Of a stretch of DNA of 6,897 nt, positions 5,366 through 6,897 are shown in pieces. The notes under the pieces are model-generated. The model worked only from the letters and a program-made list of their open reading frames with translations. It did not search any database and was not told the DNA's origin. The first letter of the stretch is position 1, and every line of letters starts with the position of its first letter. Source of the stretch: CAYPOY01 sp964412395. GTDB taxonomy: Bacteria; Chloroflexota; Anaerolineae; B4-G1. The stretch spans positions 1 to 6,897 of the forward strand of contig CAYPOY010000287.1 in NCBI GenBank assembly GCA_964412395.1, given 5' to 3'. The position numbers were made by a program, and so were the translations under genes.

Positions 5366-6721
5366 TTACCTCGCCGCCACGTTGGCCGCTACCAGGATGG
5401 GATCCCATACCGGTGCAAAGGGCGGCGCGTAGCTCAAATCCAGCCGTTGTAAGTCGGCCACGCTAAGCCGATGATGAAGCGCCGTCGCCAGCACGTCTAC
5501 GCGCTTCGCCACGCCGCGCCGCCCAACGATCTGCCCCCCCAGCAGCCGGTCAGTCTTCTCATCCACCACCAGTTTAACGTGGATAGGCGCTGCGCCTGGG
5601 AAATAGTGTGAACTGTCCATGGCCTTGATCATCGTCTCGCGCACGGTGTATCCCAACGCCTGGGCCCGAGCCGCCGTGAGCCCGCTACAGGCCACCGCCA
5701 GATCGAAGGCCCGCACCACCATCGTGCCCACCACTCCGCCAAAGGTCGCCTCACCCCCGGCGGCGTTGGTCCCCGCCACGCGCCCCTGCTTATTGGCCGT
5801 GCTGCCCATCGGGATGTAGACCGGTTCGCCGGTGACCAGGTGGAACGCCTCAGCGCAATCGCCCGCCGCGTATACGTCGGGCAGGTTGGTGGCGCTGGCG
5901 TTGTCGGTAGCGATAGCCCCTGTTGCACCCAGCGCCACCCCCGCCGCCCGCGCAAGCGCTACCTCGGGCCGCACACCAATCCCCAACAGCGCCACGTCAC
6001 ACGCATAGCGCCCGTCATCGTTCTCAGTAACCACTACCTCCAGCCGGCGGCTGCCCTCGAAGGCAACTGGCTTGCCCGTCACCACCTCCACACCCTGGCG
6101 CGCAAGTTCTTCCTCTACCAACTTCCGCACGTCATCGTCGAGCGTGGTACGCATCACCTTGCCAGAGCGGATCACCATCTTGACCTCCAGCCCCAACCGC
6201 CGAAAGGTTTCCGCCATCTCCACGCCGACATAGCCGCCTCCGAGGACGAGCGCACGCCGCGGCCTGCGCTCTCCGTGTTCGACGAGAAAGCGCTGGATGG
6301 CTCGCCCCTCCTCCAGCGAGCGCAGCACAAAAACTCCTTCCAGGTCGAGGCCGGGCAGGGGAGGTCGCACCGGGCGCGCGCCGATGGCGATGACCAGCCT
6401 ATCGTACCCTTGCGTGAACTCGCGCCCTCCCTCCAGGTCGCGCACGGTCACCGTCCGCGCGTCGGGATCAATGGTCGTCACCTCGTGGCGGACGTTTACC
6501 TCCACGCCCTGTTTCGCCATCTGCTCCGGGGTGCGCGCGAGGAGGCTGCGATAGTCGGTGACGTCCCCTGCGATGAAGTAGGGCATCCCGCAGGCTGCAT
6601 AAGAGATATACGGGCTCTTCTCGTAGACCACGACCTCCATTCCGCGGTCCACGCGCTTCGCCTTGGCGGCAGCGCTCATCCCGGCTGCCACTCCGCCGAC
6701 GACAATCAAACGTCTTCCCAT
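5366..6721 (-). CDS. CoA-disulfide reductase / NADH oxidase-type flavoenzyme
   Basis: A 451-aa class of pyridine nucleotide-disulfide oxidoreductase with a single active cysteine. ATG 6721 is chosen over ATG 6727 because GAGGG (6729-6733) lies 7 nt from the former and only 1 nt from the latter. Domains in order: FAD-binding LIVVGGVAAGMSAA (5-18); active site YISYAACGMPYF with C44 (compare Cys43 of Staphylococcus CoADR); NAD(P)H-binding ALVLGGGYVGVEMAE (157-171); second FAD motif VYAAGDCAE (283-291); dimerisation domain from about 330. Y373 (SSHYFPG) and Y431 (SYAPPFAPVWDP) are spaced like the two catalytic-site tyrosines 361/419 of CoADR. It would reduce CoA disulfide, polysulfide or O2 with NAD(P)H in the cytoplasm; sequence alone does not separate these activities. 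There are no rhodanese or TusA domains fused to it. The gene is intact and GC-rich. Confidence 0.9.
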   Translation of the reverse strand: MGRRLIVVGGVAAGMSAAAKAKRVDRGMEVVVYEKSPYISYAACGMPYFIAGDVTDYRSLLARTPEQMAKQGVEVNVRHEVTTIDPDARTVTVRDLEGGREFTQGYDRLVIAIGARPVRPPLPGLDLEGVFVLRSLEEGRAIQRFLVEHGERRPRRALVLGGGYVGVEMAETFRRLGLEVKMVIRSGKVMRTTLDDDVRKLVEEELARQGVEVVTGKPVAFEGSRRLEVVVTENDDGRYACDVALLGIGVRPEVALARAAGVALGATGAIATDNASATNLPDVYAAGDCAEAFHLVTGEPVYIPMGSTANKQGRVAGTNAAGGEATFGGVVGTMVVRAFDLAVACSGLTAARAQALGYTVRETMIKAMDSSHYFPGAAPIHVKLVVDEKTDRLLGGQIVGRRGVAKRVDVLATALHHRLSVADLQRLDLSYAPPFAPVWDPILVAANVAAR

Positions 6722-6741
6722 AATCATTCCCTCAAAGAAAA

Positions 6742-6793
6742 CACAGATTAGCGGGATTTACGGATTCTGGCCCGCTAATCCCGCCAATCCGTG
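6742..6793. repeat. Intergenic inverted repeat upstream of the flavoenzyme gene
   Basis: CACAGATTAGCGGGATT (6742-6758) and AATCCCGCCAATCCGTG (6777-6793) are reverse complements at 15 of 17 positions. An alternative 10-bp perfect stem GATTAGCGGG/CCCGCTAATC (6746-6755/6771-6780) uses overlapping bases. It lies about 20 nt upstream of the ATG, within the leader or promoter region on the minus strand. The type (CACAGATT... / ...AATC.GTG) resembles dispersed intergenic repeats rather than a defined operator. Confidence 0.7.
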
Positions 6794-6863
6794 CTCTAAC
6801 TCCCCCCGCAATCGCTTATCTCTGCACCCGTGGTACTCTTGCCAGCAATTCCCGTTCTGTAGC

Positions 6864-6891
6864 CGCGATTTCCAAATCGCGCACATTGTGC
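6864..6891. repeat. Two adjacent short palindromes at the window edge
   Basis: CGCGATTT-CC-AAATCGCG (6864-6881) is an 8-bp perfect stem with a 2-nt loop. It is directly followed by GCACA-T-TGTGC (6881-6891). The preceding CCGTTCTGTAG suggests a dispersed repeat family whose other end may be beyond base 6897. The stretch 6794-6863 between the repeats shows no gene or clear promoter. Confidence 0.6.
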
Positions 6892-6897
6892 CACGTA

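Noticed and set aside
5820..5840. GGTTCGCCGGTGACC as a third copy of the 24-nt repeat
   Set aside because: It matches over only about 8 bases and is explained by the normal flavoenzyme residues VTGEPV.
6722..6727. ATG 6727 as start of the flavoenzyme
   Set aside because: The GAGGG motif is only 1 nt away from it but 7 nt from ATG 6721, which also gives the usual short N-terminus before the FAD motif.
5840..6751. A 303-codon open frame on the plus strand
   Set aside because: It is opposite the clearly functional flavoenzyme gene, rich in His/Arg/Pro as expected from antisense of GC-rich codons.

Overview
Every supportable gene in this window lies on the minus strand, so the text reads backwards from about 6730 to 1. 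The DNA is GC-rich. The gene content (a PknB-type kinase fused to TPRs, a CoA-disulfide-reductase-type flavoenzyme, DUF2283, an RHH-type DNA-binding protein) and the density of short palindromes and heptamer repeats resemble Chloroflexota (Anaerolineae-like) genomes. That assignment is inference; no rRNA, tRNA or phylogenetic marker is present.

Layout in the direction of transcription. (1) 6897-6722: intergenic DNA with two families of inverted repeats. (2) 6721-5366: an intact FAD/NAD(P)H-dependent CoA-disulfide reductase/NADH oxidase homologue. (3) 5364-5295: ten tandem 7-bp units abutting its stop codon. (4) 5247-5044: a small intact DUF2283 protein, whose stop codon lies in a strong 34-nt palindrome (5045-5012). 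(5) 4994-4546: two gene remnants joined through a GC-rich palindrome, namely an HNH-nuclease tail (5'-truncated, frameshifted) and the tail of a helical protein reminiscent of abortive-infection/HEPN proteins. (6) 4503-3769: an apparently functional DEDD-type 3'-5' exonuclease. (7) 3757-2181: a decayed Ser/Thr kinase fused to nine TPRs, with no P-loop, a frameshift and no C-lobe. (8) 2118-595: an HD-domain phosphohydrolase-like protein. (9) 598-448: a Clp-N-domain fragment overlapping the HD gene by ATGA and frameshifted at a run of nine C. (10) 389-1: an RHH/antitoxin-like protein running off the window, with its own extended -10 promoter.

The most unusual signal is a short sequence present twice, about 200 bp apart, in two adjacent unrelated genes. 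It is 24 nt in the exonuclease, where it adds the in-frame residues SVRDLTAN, and 23 nt in the kinase. Removing it from the kinase restores a normal reading frame and a normal spacing from the VAIK lysine to the helix-C glutamate. It looks like a miniature in-frame insertion element, comparable in behaviour to Rickettsia palindromic elements. A different GC palindrome sits in frame at the HNH/helical-tail joint, and other palindromes lie at the edges of the gene fragments.

There is no single pathway here. The window reads as an accessory or decaying region with a few housekeeping-like genes (flavoenzyme, exonuclease) and remnants of possible conflict or defence genes (HD + Clp-N pair, HNH, HEPN-like tail, RHH).
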